A DNA stretch of 5,606 nt, taken from the NCBI GenBank assembly GCA_017882025.1, contig JADGQG010000125.1, positions 1 through 5,606 on the forward strand, given 5' to 3'. The notes beneath the pieces were generated by a model, which made no database searches, had not been told where the DNA came from, and saw nothing but the letters and a program-made list of their open reading frames with translations. Position 1 is the stretch's first letter. The number at the start of each line of letters is the position of its first letter. Source of the stretch: Chloroflexota bacterium (GTDB lineage: Bacteria; Chloroflexota; Limnocylindria; Limnocylindrales; CSP1-4). Below are positions 1-5,302 of the stretch, one piece after another. Made by a program: the position numbers and the translations under genes.

Positions 1-1
1 C

Positions 2-532
2 TTCCCGGACGACGCTGGCCTGCGGCGCTGGATCGAGATGGCGCAGGCGAAGGTCCCGTTCCAGGGGCTGCCGGCCCGGATCTGCTGGCTGGGCTACGGT
101 GAGCGAGCCAAGGCAGGCCTCGCGTTCAACGAGCTGGTGCGAAGGGGCGAGGTGAAGGCGCCGATCGTCATCGGCCGCGACCACCTGGACTCGGGCTCCG
201 TGGCGTCACCGAACCGCGAGACCGAGGGGATGCGGGACGGCACGGACGCGGTCGCGGACTGGCCGCTCCTGAACGCCCTGGTGAACACGGCTGCGGGCGC
301 GACGTGGGTGAGCATCCACCACGGCGGCGGCGTGGGGATCGGGTACAGCCAGCACGCGGGGATGGTGGTCGTGGCGGACGGGACGGACCTCGCGGCACAG
401 AAGCTGGAGCGCGTCCTCACGACCGACCCGGGGATGGGCGTGATCCGCCACGTCGACGCCGGCTACGAGCGCGCGATCGACGTCGCCCGGGAGCGTGGCG
501 TGCGGGTCCCCATGCAGGACGGCGGACGATAG
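2..532 (+). CDS. hutU: Urocanate hydratase (urocanase), C-terminal part, 5' end outside window
   Basis: Second step of histidine degradation: NAD+-dependent hydration of urocanate to 4-imidazolone-5-propionate in the cytoplasm. The reading frame is open from base 2, so the gene starts upstream; 176 residues are visible, about a third of the usual ~550. The strongest marker is the urocanase signature FQGLPARICW at visible residues 20-29. Its Cys (codon at 83-85) corresponds to the catalytic-region cysteine of the family (Cys410 in the Pseudomonas enzyme, from general knowledge). Further typical blocks follow: a GRDHLDSGSVASPNRET stretch, then SIHHGGGVGIGYSQHAG, then a TDPGMGVIRHVDAGY ending. 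The frame closes with TAG at 530-532, a normal C-terminus. It is convergent with the MFS gene, with 15 bp between stops and no convincing terminator hairpin, only a GGCGCGCC palindrome at 540-547. The downstream hut genes ftcD and hutI lie on the same strand beyond the transporter. Assignment is essentially certain; only the N-terminus is unknown. Confidence 0.97.
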   Translation, partial: FPDDAGLRRWIEMAQAKVPFQGLPARICWLGYGERAKAGLAFNELVRRGEVKAPIVIGRDHLDSGSVASPNRETEGMRDGTDAVADWPLLNALVNTAAGATWVSIHHGGGVGIGYSQHAGMVVVADGTDLAAQKLERVLTTDPGMGVIRHVDAGYERAIDVARERGVRVPMQDGGR

Positions 533-547
533 GCGGCGAGGCGCGCC

Positions 548-1891
548 CTACGTCGGCAGGCAATCCTCCGCGGACGGCGCATAGGCCGCCGCCGGCGGCA
601 TCTCCCGGATCGCCCGCACCGGGCTGAGGAGCACGAGCAGGAACGTGAGCGAGCCGCCGATTGCCGCGATGAGCAGCGTTGCCCGCGTCCCGATCAGCGT
701 CCCGAGCGTGCCACCCAGCAGGGCACCGATGGGAATGGTCCCCCAGACGAACCAGCGCATGGAGGCGTTCATCCGTCCCTGCAGGCGCGTCGGCGTGATC
801 GCCTGGCGCAGGCTCACCTGGTTGACGTTGTAGACGACCACCCCGAAGCCACTCGACACGCCGAACAGCGCGAGCAGGCCGACCTTGAGCGCAATCGGGG
901 CCGTGGCCGGCACGAGCGCGAACAGGACCAGCGGCGGATCGCCGAGCGCGGCTGCGATGACGATCGTGCGACCAACACCGAGCCTGACCGCGATCCGCGC
1001 TGCAAGCAGCGCGCCCGCCAGCGCACCGATCGCCCCGATCGAGAACGCGAGTCCGACGGCTTCGATGCCCATGTCCATGTCTCGCAGTGCGAAGACCATG
1101 AGGACCGCGTAAGCCATGTTGCCGAGGAAGTTCGCTGACGCGGTGCATGCGGCGATGCTCCGCAGGAAACGGTGGCCGACCACATACCGCAGCCCCTCGC
1201 CGATCTCGGCGCGCATTCCGGGCGGCGGCCCTTTCGCGCCCTCGTCGTGGCGCTCCGGCACTGGTTCGGGCCGGCGGATGAGGAAGACGAAGAACGCCGA
1301 CCCGAGATACGACGCGGCATCGACGAGGATCGCGAACGGTGCCTTCACGATGCCGATCAAGAGCCCGGCGAACCCGGGACCCAGGACCGCGGCTGCGGAC
1401 CGGCTGATCTCGAGCTTGCCGTTGCCGTCGACCAGGTGCTCGCGCCCGACCAGGCTCGGCAGGTAGCTCTGGTAGGCGACGTCGAAGAAGACGGTCAGCG
1501 ACCCGACCAGGAACCCGACGCAGTAGAGCTGGAGGATCGTCAGCGCGTTCAGTGCGTACGCGAGCGGGATCGTCGCGAGCAGCAGCGCGCGCCCCAGGTC
1601 GCCGACGATGAGGATCGGGCGGCGCCGGAGCCGGTCCACCCACACGCCCGCCACGAGGCCGATCAAGAGGAACGGCAGGAAGTCCACCACGTTGAGGAGG
1701 CCAACCTCGAACGTGGAGGCGTTGAGCAGCTCGATCGCCACGAACGGGATCGCGAGCCCGGTCACCTGCGTCCCGAGCTGGGAGACGGTCTCGGCGGTCC
1801 ACAGCTTCAGGAAGTCGGGCTGGCGGAGCAGGGCCGGGCGCGGCGTGGGCCGCGCGTCGGCGGAGGGGTCAGGGTCTCGTTCGGGTGTCAA
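548..1891 (-). CDS. Major facilitator superfamily transporter (MFS_3 / efflux-like)
   Basis: Predicted inner-membrane secondary transporter of 447 residues, a normal MFS length. About twelve hydrophobic segments are visible, roughly at residues 37-57, 64-86, 93-112, 117-137, 163-184, 186-206, 246-268, 277-300, 307-327, 331-353, 382-401 and 402-424. The loop after helix 2 carries the MFS motif A in the form GVWVDRLRRRP (82-92). The PDFLKLW opening and the NQVSLRQAITPTRLQGRMNA block (357-376) resemble MFS_3 members such as enterobactin- and macrolide-type exporters, so efflux is likelier than uptake; the substrate cannot be read. The open frame extends far upstream, but into ftcD antisense. I chose TTG at 1891-1889: no ATG precedes the first transmembrane segment, the protein then starts shortly before the PDFLKLW block, and a TATCGT hexamer lies just upstream. 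The start is therefore uncertain by several codons. It is divergent from ftcD and convergent with hutU, so it interrupts the hut cluster on the opposite strand. Confidence 0.9.
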   Translation of the reverse strand: MTPERDPDPSADARPTPRPALLRQPDFLKLWTAETVSQLGTQVTGLAIPFVAIELLNASTFEVGLLNVVDFLPFLLIGLVAGVWVDRLRRRPILIVGDLGRALLLATIPLAYALNALTILQLYCVGFLVGSLTVFFDVAYQSYLPSLVGREHLVDGNGKLEISRSAAAVLGPGFAGLLIGIVKAPFAILVDAASYLGSAFFVFLIRRPEPVPERHDEGAKGPPPGMRAEIGEGLRYVVGHRFLRSIAACTASANFLGNMAYAVLMVFALRDMDMGIEAVGLAFSIGAIGALAGALLAARIAVRLGVGRTIVIAAALGDPPLVLFALVPATAPIALKVGLLALFGVSSGFGVVVYNVNQVSLRQAITPTRLQGRMNASMRWFVWGTIPIGALLGGTLGTLIGTRATLLIAAIGGSLTFLLVLLSPVRAIREMPPAAAYAPSAEDCLPT

Positions 1892-1899
1892 TGGTGTGC

Positions 1900-1905
1900 C
1901 ACGAT
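1900..1905 (+). promoter_or_regulatory. Putative -10 element for ftcD-hutI (leaderless)
   Basis: CACGAT lies 7 nt upstream of ATG 1913 and keeps the important A at position 2 and T at position 6 of a -10 box. There is no Shine-Dalgarno before the ATG, so transcription starting at or next to the A of the ATG would give a leaderless mRNA for the ftcD-hutI operon. No good -35 is visible 16-18 bp upstream. The box overlaps the opposite-strand hexamer assigned to the MFS gene. Confidence 0.35.
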
Positions 1906-1906
1906 A
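1901..1906 (-). promoter_or_regulatory. Putative -10 element for the MFS gene
   Basis: On the minus strand, positions 1906-1901 read TATCGT, matching TANNNT. It lies 9 nt before the proposed TTG start at 1891, which would leave a leader of about 0-2 nt. A TTGACA at 1891-1886 on the same strand is part of the start region itself and has no -10 box 17 bp downstream, so I do not use it as a -35. Evidence is position and hexamer only. Confidence 0.3.
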
Positions 1907-1912
1907 CCCGAC

Positions 1913-2884
1913 ATGCGCCTCGTCGAATCCGTGCCGAACGTCTCCGAGGGCCGCCGGCCGGATGTCGTCGACCGCCTTGCCGCGGCCCTGGAGTCGGTTC
2001 CCGGCGCGCAGCTCCTGGACCGCACGAGCGACGCCGCGCACAACCGGAGCGTCTTCACGGTCGCGGGCGAGGTCGCCGCCGTGAGCGACGCGCTGGAGCG
2101 GCTGGTGGCGCGCGCGCTCGAGGAGATCGATATGCGCACGCAGTCCGGCGAGCACCCGCGGATCGGCGCCGTGGACGTCATCCCGTTCGTGCCGCTGGGG
2201 GAGACGACGCTGGAGGCGTGCGTCGGCTACGCGCGGGACTTCGGGCGCCGGATCGCCGAGCGCTTCGACCTCCCGGTCTACCTGTACGCCGCGGCAGCCA
2301 CGCGGCCGGACCGGGTCCGGCTGGCGGACGTGCGCCGCGGCCAGTACGAGGGGCTCGGCGCGGAGATCGCGACCTCGGGGCGCGAGCCGGACTTCGGTCC
2401 GACGCGGATGCATCCGCGCGGCGGCGCGACGGCGGTCGGGGCACGGCCGTTCCTCATCGCCTGGAACATCAACCTCGATTCGAGCGACCTCGACCTCGCG
2501 AAGCGGATCGCGCACCGGGTCCGCGAGTCGTCCGGCGGCCTTCCCGCCGTCCAGGCCAAGGGCTTCTGGATCCAGGAGCTGGGCTGTGCCCAGGTCTCGA
2601 TGAACCTGCTGAACTTCGTGACCACGCCGATCTGGCGCGCCTGGGAGGCCGTGGCCGAGGAGGCAGCGGCCGACGGCGTGGGGCTCCGCGAGTCAGAGCT
2701 CATCGGCCTGGTACCCCTGGCGGCGCTCCTCGACGTCGCGGACCACGCGGGTGCCCCGGCCGCCGCCAGCGACGAGGAGCGCGTGCTGGCCGCCGGGGCG
2801 TTCCTCTGCCTGCGGGACGCGTCGCCGCTGCAGGCGCTCGAGCTGCGGCTTCGAGCGGCGGCAGACGAGTACGTCGGGGCGTGA
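1913..2884 (+). CDS. ftcD: Glutamate formimidoyltransferase
   Basis: Transfers the formimino group from N-formimino-L-glutamate to tetrahydrofolate, giving glutamate and 5-formimino-THF; this is the last step of the folate-dependent histidine degradation route, in the cytoplasm. The 323-residue protein begins MRLVESVPNVSEGR, the hallmark N-terminus of the family. It carries SGEHPRIGAVDVIPFVPLG at 78-96, where His81 matches the catalytic His82 of mammalian FTCD (family knowledge). The second subdomain shows GARPFLIAWNINLD (176-189), then KGFWIQELGCAQVSMNL (216-232) and SELIGLVPLAAL (261-272). Only the formiminotransferase domain is present; there is no fused cyclodeaminase domain, so 5-formimino-THF must be processed by a separate protein not seen here. 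ATG at 1913 is chosen because the family alignment starts exactly there, although the frame is open far upstream, antisense to the MFS gene. No Shine-Dalgarno precedes it; a CACGAT hexamer 7 nt upstream suggests a leaderless mRNA. hutI follows after 10 bp. Confidence 0.96.
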   Translation: MRLVESVPNVSEGRRPDVVDRLAAALESVPGAQLLDRTSDAAHNRSVFTVAGEVAAVSDALERLVARALEEIDMRTQSGEHPRIGAVDVIPFVPLGETTLEACVGYARDFGRRIAERFDLPVYLYAAAATRPDRVRLADVRRGQYEGLGAEIATSGREPDFGPTRMHPRGGATAVGARPFLIAWNINLDSSDLDLAKRIAHRVRESSGGLPAVQAKGFWIQELGCAQVSMNLLNFVTTPIWRAWEAVAEEAAADGVGLRESELIGLVPLAALLDVADHAGAPAAASDEERVLAAGAFLCLRDASPLQALELRLRAAADEYVGA

Positions 2885-2887
2885 GGG
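2883..2887 (+). promoter_or_regulatory. Ribosome binding site of hutI
   Basis: GAGGG overlaps the ftcD TGA stop (2882-2884) and stands 7 nt before GTG 2895. It supports the GTG start over the later in-frame GTG at 2907 and suggests translational coupling of hutI to ftcD. It is the only convincing Shine-Dalgarno in the window, consistent with hutI being an internal operon gene while the promoter-proximal genes look leaderless. Confidence 0.6.
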
Positions 2888-2894
2888 TGCCCCG

Positions 2895-4322
2895 GTGAGC
2901 CTCAAGGTGCGCCAGGGCGCGACCCGCGACGGTTCGCCGGGCGCTGCCTCCCGTCCGCCTCGCGGGCTCCTGGTCACCGGCGCAGCCGAGGTCGCGACGC
3001 TCGCCGGCGGGCTGCGCCGCGGTGGGGCACAGGACGAGCCGGCCATCGCCCCTCCCGGGACCGCGGTGGCGTGCCTCCACGGGCGGATCGTGGCCGTTGC
3101 CGTTGAAGCGGAGGCGCGCGAGGCGCTCGCGGCCGCCCTCGCGGAGATCGGCGCCGCGCCGGACGCGTGTGACGTCATCGACGCGACCGGCGGCACCGTC
3201 ACGCCGGGTCTCGTGGACCCGCACACGCACCTGCTCTTCGCCGGGAGCCGGGAGGGCGAGGTTGTGCTCCGGCAGCGGGGCGCGAGCTACCTGGAGATCC
3301 TGGCGGCCGGCGGTGGGATCCTTGCCACGGTCGCCGCGACGCGCGCCGCATCCGACGCGCAGCTTCTTGCGCGCGGGCGTCGCTGGCTGGACGAGATGCT
3401 CCGCCACGGCGCCACGACGGTCGAGGCGAAGTCCGGCTACGGCCTAGACACGCCGACCGAGTTGCGGCTGCTGGCCATCGCCGGGCGGCTGGCCACGGAG
3501 GGCCCCGTGGACGTGATCCCCACGTACCTGGGTGCGCACGCGGTCCCGGCCGAAGTCCGGGCTGCCCATCCGGACGCTACTGCCGCGGCGGAGGCATACG
3601 TCCGCGCAGTCATTCACGACCAGCTCCCCGCCGTGGCGGCCCAGGGGCTCGCGCGGTCCGTGGACGTCTTCTGCGAGGCGGGGGTCTTCTCGCCCGACCA
3701 GGCTCGGCGGATCCTGCAGGCCGCACGCGAGCGGGGGCTGGAGATCCGCCTGCACGCGGACGAGCTGGCGCCATCCGGCGCCGCGGAGCTCGCGGCCGAG
3801 CTCGGCGCGCTGTCCGCGGATCACCTGGGCTGCCCGTCGCCGGCGGGGATCGCCGCCCTGGCAGCTGCAGCGGCGGCGAGCGCGCGCCCGGTCGTCGCCG
3901 TCCTCCTGCCCACTGTCCCGTGGTTCCTGGGCCTGGAGCTTCGCGAGCCTGCGCGCGACCTGATCCAGGCGGGCGTCCCGGTTGCGATCGGCACGGACTT
4001 CAACCCCGGGACGTCCCCCGTCCCCAGCCTGCCGCTGGCCATGTCCGTGGCAATGCTCCGCCTGGGGTTGACGCCGTCGGAGGTGCTCGTCGCGACGACC
4101 GTCAACGCGGCCGCGGCCCTTGGGCTTGGGGACCGCGGCACGCTGGAGGCGGGCCGTCGCGCGGACCTCGTCGTGTGGGACGTGCCGACCCACGCGCAGC
4201 TGCCGTACTGGGCGGGCGCGGACCTGGTCCGGGTGGTCCTCGCCGGCGGGAAGCTGGTCGTGGCGGGTGGCCGTGCGGTCCCAGCTCGCGGCTGGGCGAT
4301 CGAGGGTCGCGCGACTCGCTAG
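2895..4322 (+). CDS. hutI: Imidazolonepropionase
   Basis: Third step of histidine degradation: hydrolysis of 4-imidazolone-5-propionate to N-formimino-glutamate, the substrate of the FtcD encoded just upstream. It is an amidohydrolase-superfamily metalloenzyme. Metal-site motifs are intact: DPHTH at 108-112 (His110 and His112), LHADEL with His287, ADHL with Asp309-His310, and GTDFNPGTS with Asp368. These correspond in order to His80, His82, His249 and Asp324 of the Bacillus enzyme (from memory of the family). The C-terminal GRRADLVVWD strand is typical of amidohydrolases. At 475 residues from GTG at 2895 it is longer than the usual 400-420; the extra length lies mainly before DPHTH (about 30 residues, Gly/Ala/Arg-rich) and partly as small internal insertions. 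GTG 2895 is preceded by GAGGG at 2883-2887, 7 nt away and overlapping the ftcD stop, indicating translational coupling. A GTG at 2907 is an alternative. The TAG stop overlaps the MBL gene stop. Confidence 0.96.
   Translation: MSLKVRQGATRDGSPGAASRPPRGLLVTGAAEVATLAGGLRRGGAQDEPAIAPPGTAVACLHGRIVAVAVEAEAREALAAALAEIGAAPDACDVIDATGGTVTPGLVDPHTHLLFAGSREGEVVLRQRGASYLEILAAGGGILATVAATRAASDAQLLARGRRWLDEMLRHGATTVEAKSGYGLDTPTELRLLAIAGRLATEGPVDVIPTYLGAHAVPAEVRAAHPDATAAAEAYVRAVIHDQLPAVAAQGLARSVDVFCEAGVFSPDQARRILQAARERGLEIRLHADELAPSGAAELAAELGALSADHLGCPSPAGIAALAAAAAASARPVVAVLLPTVPWFLGLELREPARDLIQAGVPVAIGTDFNPGTSPVPSLPLAMSVAMLRLGLTPSEVLVATTVNAAAALGLGDRGTLEAGRRADLVVWDVPTHAQLPYWAGADLVRVVLAGGKLVVAGGRAVPARGWAIEGRATR
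4319..4322. other. CTAG shared by two convergent stop codons
   Basis: hutI ends with TAG at 4320-4322 on the plus strand, and the MBL-fold gene ends with TAG at 4321-4319 on the minus strand. The palindrome CTAG therefore supplies both stops, and the genes overlap tail-to-tail by 4 bp. No room is left for an intergenic terminator, so each transcript must end inside the other gene's 3' coding region. Confidence 0.9.
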
Positions 4323-4993
4323 ACCTTGCCGCGAGACTCCAGCAGCACGGTCGTCGTCTCGTCGGGGATGCTGCTCGGGCTGATCGTCAGCTTCGGCTGC
4401 GGCGTCGCATCCTTGGCGCCCATCTCGTGGAAGAACTTCGCGAGCGCCTCGTCGCAGTCGCGCTCGTCCTCGCAGACCGGCATCGGCACGACGATCTTCG
4501 GGTCCAGCTGGGCGATGACCTCCGCCGCGCGCGTCGCGCTCAGCTGTCCGCCAATCGGCACGCAGGCCACGTCCACCGGGCCGATCTCGCCGATCTTCTC
4601 CTCGGTCAGGATGTGGGCGATGTCCCCCAGGTGAGCGATCCGGATGCCATCGAGCTCCACCGCGAAGGTGACGTTCCGTCCGCGGTCCGCCCCGCGCCTG
4701 TCGTCCCGAAAGGTCCGGACACCGGTAACGAGGACGTGCTTAAACTCGTACTCTCCGGGCCCCTCCAGCACGAATGCCCCCTCCAGACTGGTGGGGAGGT
4801 AGATCCCGCCGTCTCTCGTCGCAACGCCTTTCGCGCGCGGCAGCGGATCATCGTCCGGGTGGCTGAAGGTGACGATATCGCCGGTGATGCCGCGCCCGGT
4901 TGGCCCGACGATGGCCTGATACGCGTCGGCGACGACGACGGCGTCCCTGCCCTTGAGGCGGACGCACGTGCGTCCGAACCACTGCAATTCCAT
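4319..4993 (-). CDS. Metallo-beta-lactamase-fold protein, UlaG-like, degenerate metal site
   Basis: A 224-residue cytoplasmic protein with no signal peptide or membrane segment. It resembles the Lactamase_B_3 / UlaG-like branch of the metallo-beta-lactamase fold: an opening MELQWFGRTCVRLKG strand pair, then ADAY (22-25), DIVTFSHPDDD (39-49), LEGPGEYEFKHVLVTGVRT (76-94), GIRIAHLGDIAHILTEEK (116-133), DVACVPIGG (141-149) and KIVVPMP (166-172). In active relatives the SH block reads as an HxHxDH zinc motif and the last block as PMHY. Here the first has a single His (His45) followed by Pro-Asp-Asp-Asp, and the last His is Pro172, while His121 and Asp124 remain. It may be a non-hydrolytic or differently metallated member; the activity is unknown. 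ATG 4993 is chosen because the fold begins there; upstream codons in the frame are Arg-rich and unconvincing. No Shine-Dalgarno is seen; a CAGAAT hexamer lies 6 nt upstream. It is convergent with hutI, sharing 4 bp, and divergent from the lipoprotein gene. Confidence 0.85.
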   Translation of the reverse strand: MELQWFGRTCVRLKGRDAVVVADAYQAIVGPTGRGITGDIVTFSHPDDDPLPRAKGVATRDGGIYLPTSLEGAFVLEGPGEYEFKHVLVTGVRTFRDDRRGADRGRNVTFAVELDGIRIAHLGDIAHILTEEKIGEIGPVDVACVPIGGQLSATRAAEVIAQLDPKIVVPMPVCEDERDCDEALAKFFHEMGAKDATPQPKLTISPSSIPDETTTVLLESRGKV

Positions 4994-4999
4994 GGGGGG

Positions 5000-5005
5000 A
5001 TTCTG
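5000..5005 (-). promoter_or_regulatory. Putative -10 element for the MBL-fold gene (leaderless)
   Basis: On the minus strand CAGAAT (5005-5000) is followed by six C residues and then ATG 4993. The hexamer has A at position 2 and AT at positions 5-6 as in a -10 box, and no Shine-Dalgarno is present. This matches the spacing seen before ftcD and the lipoprotein gene. The expected -35 region falls on the inverted repeat at 5020-5036 and has no TTGACA-like hexamer. Confidence 0.4.
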
Positions 5006-5014
5006 CCACGTGGC
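5005..5014. repeat. Perfect palindrome GCCACGTGGC, possible operator
   Basis: A 10-bp perfect palindrome directly abuts the putative -10 element of the MBL-fold gene and would lie in its -35/-10 spacer. Such a position suits a dimeric repressor site. Short GC-rich palindromes also arise by chance, and no regulator gene is in view. Confidence 0.35.
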
Positions 5015-5019
5015 GCTTA

Positions 5020-5036
5020 CCGGGCGTTGCGCCCGG
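5020..5036. repeat. Perfect inverted repeat, 7-bp arms with 3-nt centre
   Basis: CCGGGCG and CGCCCGG flank TTG. The repeat covers the -35 region expected for the MBL-fold gene, so it could be an operator; it could also form a hairpin in either strand's transcript. It has no T-run on either side, so it is not a typical intrinsic terminator. Confidence 0.45.
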
Positions 5037-5045
5037 CGGGATGAC

Positions 5046-5078
5046 GTGCTGCGCGCTCGGTGGGTGCGTGCTGCACGC
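5046..5078. repeat. Near-perfect 11-bp direct repeat with 22-bp period
   Basis: GTGCTGCGCGC (5046-5056) and GTGCTGCACGC (5068-5078) differ at one base and are 22 bp apart, about two helical turns. The second copy also lies in a perfect inverted repeat, GCGTGC-T-GCACGC (5066-5078). Same-face spacing is compatible with tandem regulator binding, but chance is possible at this GC content. Confidence 0.35.
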
Positions 5079-5123
5079 CCGGTTCGGCCGTGCCGGCGCC
5101 GTCGAGACCTCCCGGAAAAGGAG

Positions 5124-5158
5124 GACCGGAGGCGCCTGCCCAATCGGCGCCCCCGGTC
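5124..5158 (-). repeat. Strong hairpin, 13-bp stem with 9-nt loop
   Basis: Arms at 5124-5136 and 5146-5158 enclose the loop at 5137-5145. On the plus strand the stem has one A-C mismatch (5130/5152); in a minus-strand RNA the same position is a G-U wobble, so the stem pairs fully only in that direction. A TTTT follows about 5 nt after the stem on the minus strand (5119-5116), too short and distant for a standard terminator. A second small stem, CCTCC/GGAGG (5108-5112 with 5120-5124), abuts it. Confidence 0.5.
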
Positions 5159-5289
5159 GGAGGGAGGGAGGAAGGACCTGACGGTTCGGAGGGTTTCGTT
5201 CCGCAGTTCCTTGATCCGAAGACTACGCAGCCTGGGTGAATCCCCAAGACGGCAGACGATGAAGAAACCGCTACCTCGAGGGCTCATGC

Positions 5290-5295
5290 GACAAT
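5290..5295 (+). promoter_or_regulatory. Putative -10 element for the lipoprotein gene (leaderless)
   Basis: GACAAT is one base from the strong -10 variant TACAAT and lies exactly 7 nt before ATG 5303, with no Shine-Dalgarno. It argues for ATG 5303 rather than the in-frame ATG 5285, which would place the hexamer inside the coding region. No recognisable -35 is seen around 5266-5272. Confidence 0.4.
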
Positions 5296-5302
5296 CCCGG
5301 CC

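Larger units (their letters stand above)
4994..5302. other. 309-bp non-coding divergent intergenic region
   Basis: No convincing gene is seen here on either strand. Frames that cross it are very Arg-rich and lack family-like sequence; a 46-codon plus-strand frame from ATG 5041 is Cys/Gly/Arg-rich and probably spurious. The region holds, in order, a promoter-proximal palindrome, a 7-bp-arm inverted repeat, an 11-bp direct repeat, two abutting hairpins (5108-5158), a purine tract with clustered G-runs (5158-5176), and a stem TTCGGA/TCCGAA (5185-5190 with 5215-5220). Much of it is more structured than two divergent leaderless promoters require. I compared it by eye with tRNA, SRP RNA, RNase P and common riboswitches and found no match. 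Confidence 0.6.

Noticed and set aside
540..547. GGCGCGCC palindrome between hutU and MFS stops as a terminator
   Set aside because: The arms are only 4 bp with no loop and no T-run, so it cannot act as an intrinsic terminator.
417..1802. Long minus-strand frame of 461 codons overlapping the MFS gene
   Set aside because: Arg/Pro/Gly-rich shadow of the MFS gene in another frame of a high-GC genome; the 548-1891 frame has clear transmembrane helices.
1886..1891. Perfect TTGACA on the minus strand as a -35 box
   Set aside because: It coincides with the start codon of the MFS gene and there is no -10-like hexamer 16-18 bp downstream.
1172..1912. Open frame on the plus strand running into the FtcD frame, adding 247 N-terminal residues
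   Set aside because: It is antisense to the well-supported MFS gene, is rich in Arg/Glu/Asp low-complexity sequence and has no family features. FtcD proteins start at the MRLVESVPN block.
3444..4193. Minus-strand frame of 249 codons opposite hutI
   Set aside because: Arg/Gln/Gly-rich shadow of hutI with no recognisable motif; hutI has intact catalytic motifs.
5161..5200. Possible SRP RNA: minus strand reads GAACCGTCAGGTCC, like the SRP loop region
   Set aside because: The essential GGAAGGAAGCAG-type continuation is absent (TTCCTCCC follows), and no enclosing stem of the right length is present.
5225..5260. GGGTGAATCCCC resembling parts of the c-di-AMP (ydaO) or FMN riboswitches
   Set aside because: Other conserved blocks of either riboswitch are missing or in the wrong order; the match is about ten bases only.
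4994..5287. N-terminal extension of the MBL-fold protein by 98 residues
   Set aside because: The extension is Arg/Ser-rich with no fold-like pattern, and the MBL fold begins exactly at the internal ATG 4993, which has a -10-like box in front.
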